A stretch of DNA of 64,000 nucleotides from assembly GCA_024349765.1 (NCBI GenBank), contig AP026073.1, forward strand, positions 7,812,001 through 7,876,000, given 5' to 3'. Origin of the DNA: Streptomyces nigrescens. Its GTDB lineage: Bacteria > Actinomycetota > Actinomycetes > Streptomycetales > Streptomycetaceae. Every line of letters starts with the position of its first letter. The stretch's first letter is position 1. The position numbers and the translations under genes were made by a program. Under the pieces are notes generated by a model. The model searched no databases. It was not told the DNA's origin and saw only the letters and a list, made by a program, of their open reading frames with translations. Shown one piece after another: positions 62,772 to 64,000 of the stretch.

Positions 62772-64000
62772 ATGTCCACCGACCGTGCCGTGTCCCCCGG
62801 CAGTTCCCTGACCACCGACCGCTCGCCGTCCGCCCCGCCGTCCGCGCCGCCCCGTTCGCGGCTCGCCTTCGCCGGTATCGCGGCCGGGAACCTGCTCGTC
62901 CTCCTCGACACCTCCGTGCTCAACGTCGCCGTCCCCGACCTGGAGCGCGACCTCCACCCGGCGCCCGCCGCGCTGCCCTGGGCCGTCGACGCCTACACCG
63001 TCGTCTTCGCCGGACTGCTGCTCGCCGCCGGGGTGTTCGCCGACCGCTGGGGCGCCCGCCGGCTCTACCGCGGTGCGCTCGGCGCGTTCGCCGTGCTGTC
63101 CGCGCTCTGTGCCGCCGCTCCGGACGCCGGTCTGCTCATCGCCGGCCGTGCGCTGCTCGGCGCCGCCGGTGCCGGGCTGGTGCCCGCCTCGCTCGCCCTG
63201 CTGATCGCGCTCCACCCGGAGCCCGCCCGCCGCACCCGCGCCATCGGTGCCTGGACCGCGCTGAGCGGCCTGGGCGCCGCCGCCGGCCCGGTCCTGGGCG
63301 GCGCCCTGGTCGAACTCGGCGGCTGGCAGCTGGTCTTCCTGGTCAACCCGCCGCTCGCGCTGGCCGCGCTGCTGCTGGCCCGCCGGCTGCCGGCCCCGCC
63401 CGTCCGGGCCACCCGGGCCGTCGACCGCCCCGGTCTGCTGCTCTCCACCGCCGCGCTCGGGGCGCTCACCTTCGGGCTGGTCGAGTCGGGGCTCGACGGC
63501 TGGGCCGCGCCCGCCGCCTGGGCCCCGATCGCCGCCGCGCTGCTCGCCTTCGCCGTACTGGCCTTGTGGGAGCGCCGGGCCGCCGCCCCCGTCCTCCCGC
63601 CCGCGCTGTTCGCCCTGCCGCGGGTCCGCATCGCCATGGTGGCCGCCGCGGTGTCCTGCTTCGCCTACTTCGGCGGGCTGTACACGCTCAGCGTGTGGCT
63701 GCAGCACGCGTACGCGCTCCCGCCGCTGCGCGCGGGTCTGGCCGTCCTGCCGCTCACCTTCCCGGTGTGTGTGATGCCGTTCTTCACCGGGCGGCTGGTG
63801 GCGCGGTACGGGGCGCGCCCGGTGCTGCTGACCGGCATGTCCGCCGCCGCGCTGGCGGGTGTGCTGCTGGCCTGCGCCGGCGGACCGCATCCGCCGCTGC
63901 CCCTCCTCATCGCGGCGGAACTCGCGCTGGCCGCCACCGGCACCCTGTCCATCCCCGGTGCCGCCGCCGAGATGGCCGTCGCCGCGCCGCCCGAGGCCGC
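62772..64000 (+). CDS. MFS drug exporter (DHA2/14-TM type), 5' part
   Basis: At least 409 residues; open at the right edge. After a polar start, ten or more membrane segments are seen. [22 protein letters not shown] with D-T in TM1, [13 protein letters not shown] as motif A and [20 protein letters not shown], then [29 protein letters not shown] as motif C of DHA2 exporters. It uses the proton gradient to export drugs or natural products. The upstream LysR gene and shared operator suggest substrate-induced expression. Confidence 0.92.
   Translation, partial: MSTDRAVSPGSSLTTDRSPSAPPSAPPRSRLAFAGIAAGNLLVLLDTSVLNVAVPDLERDLHPAPAALPWAVDAYTVVFAGLLLAAGVFADRWGARRLYRGALGAFAVLSALCAAAPDAGLLIAGRALLGAAGAGLVPASLALLIALHPEPARRTRAIGAWTALSGLGAAAGPVLGGALVELGGWQLVFLVNPPLALAALLLARRLPAPPVRATRAVDRPGLLLSTAALGALTFGLVESGLDGWAAPAAWAPIAAALLAFAVLALWERRAAAPVLPPALFALPRVRIAMVAAAVSCFAYFGGLYTLSVWLQHAYALPPLRAGLAVLPLTFPVCVMPFFTGRLVARYGARPVLLTGMSAAALAGVLLACAGGPHPPLPLLIAAELALAATGTLSIPGAAAEMAVAAPPEA

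Noticed and set aside
61695-63890. 731-codon leftward frame including the LysR gene
   Set aside because: The upstream 418 codons are the antisense of the MFS exporter, Gly/Gln/Arg-rich and without a fold.

Overview
The window is high-GC, densely packed actinobacterial DNA. Very frequent GTG starts, 4-base ATGA/GTGA gene overlaps, XRE-DUF397 loci, DUF1876, DUF1707 and LytR-CpsA-Psr proteins and a SapB-type (class III) lanthipeptide leader all point to Streptomyces or a close relative. No rRNA, tRNA, CRISPR array, insertion sequence or integrase was seen.

Layout. 1-4 kb: end of a dehydrogenase, two surface/membrane proteins, a degenerate AhpD-like protein and a zinc-type CDF exporter. 4-19 kb: a cobalamin (corrin ring) region. 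cobL-cobM run rightward, cbiD and cobK diverge, and cobG-cobH-cobIJ are translationally coupled leftward. cobN follows a clear B12 riboswitch. A typical XRE/DUF397 regulatory island (8.9-11.2 kb) sits inside this region. 19-26 kb: envelope and housekeeping-type Streptomyces genes (DUF4097 lipoprotein, DUF1876, LCP ligase, BlaI-M56 pair, small conserved proteins), then two short tandem-repeat tracts.

26.3-47.6 kb is the most unusual part. One block encodes a dissociated fatty-acid machinery: AMP-dependent acyl ligase, MaoC-like hot-dog protein, FabI-type enoyl reductase, ACP and an Sfp-like phosphopantetheinyl transferase homologue. Then come an XRE-TPR regulator, an aldehyde dehydrogenase, a ThDP enzyme, an ABC-2 permease, a DUF1707 protein and a second, paralogous XRE-TPR regulator. 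The block ends in a tight rightward operon: FabF-type ketosynthase, GNAT acyltransferase, class III lanthipeptide synthetase (LanKC), three near-identical 28-residue precursors ending in S-x-x-S-x-x-C, and a FAD/NAD(P)-binding protein. I interpret it as a lipolanthine-like system, meaning a class III lanthipeptide N-acylated by a GNAT enzyme. It uses stand-alone type II FAS enzymes instead of a modular PKS, and no recognisable cysteine decarboxylase is in the window. A shared candidate operator (TGACT-N5-AGTCA plus a TAGTCAA half-site) lies in both the ACP/FabI divergent promoter and the FabF operon leader, tying the two parts together. Two copies of a repeat with a compensatorily varying long hairpin lie at 31.0 and 47.8 kb.

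47.8-64 kb: TetX-like monooxygenase/TetR pair, a two-component system, a second phosphopantetheinyl-transferase homologue with a changed metal site, an Rpf/LysM protein, two convergent Asn-rich secreted paralogues, an M50 protease-PP2C-Ser/Thr kinase row, a second XRE locus with DUF6415-type partners, and a divergent LysR/MFS exporter pair cut by the right edge.
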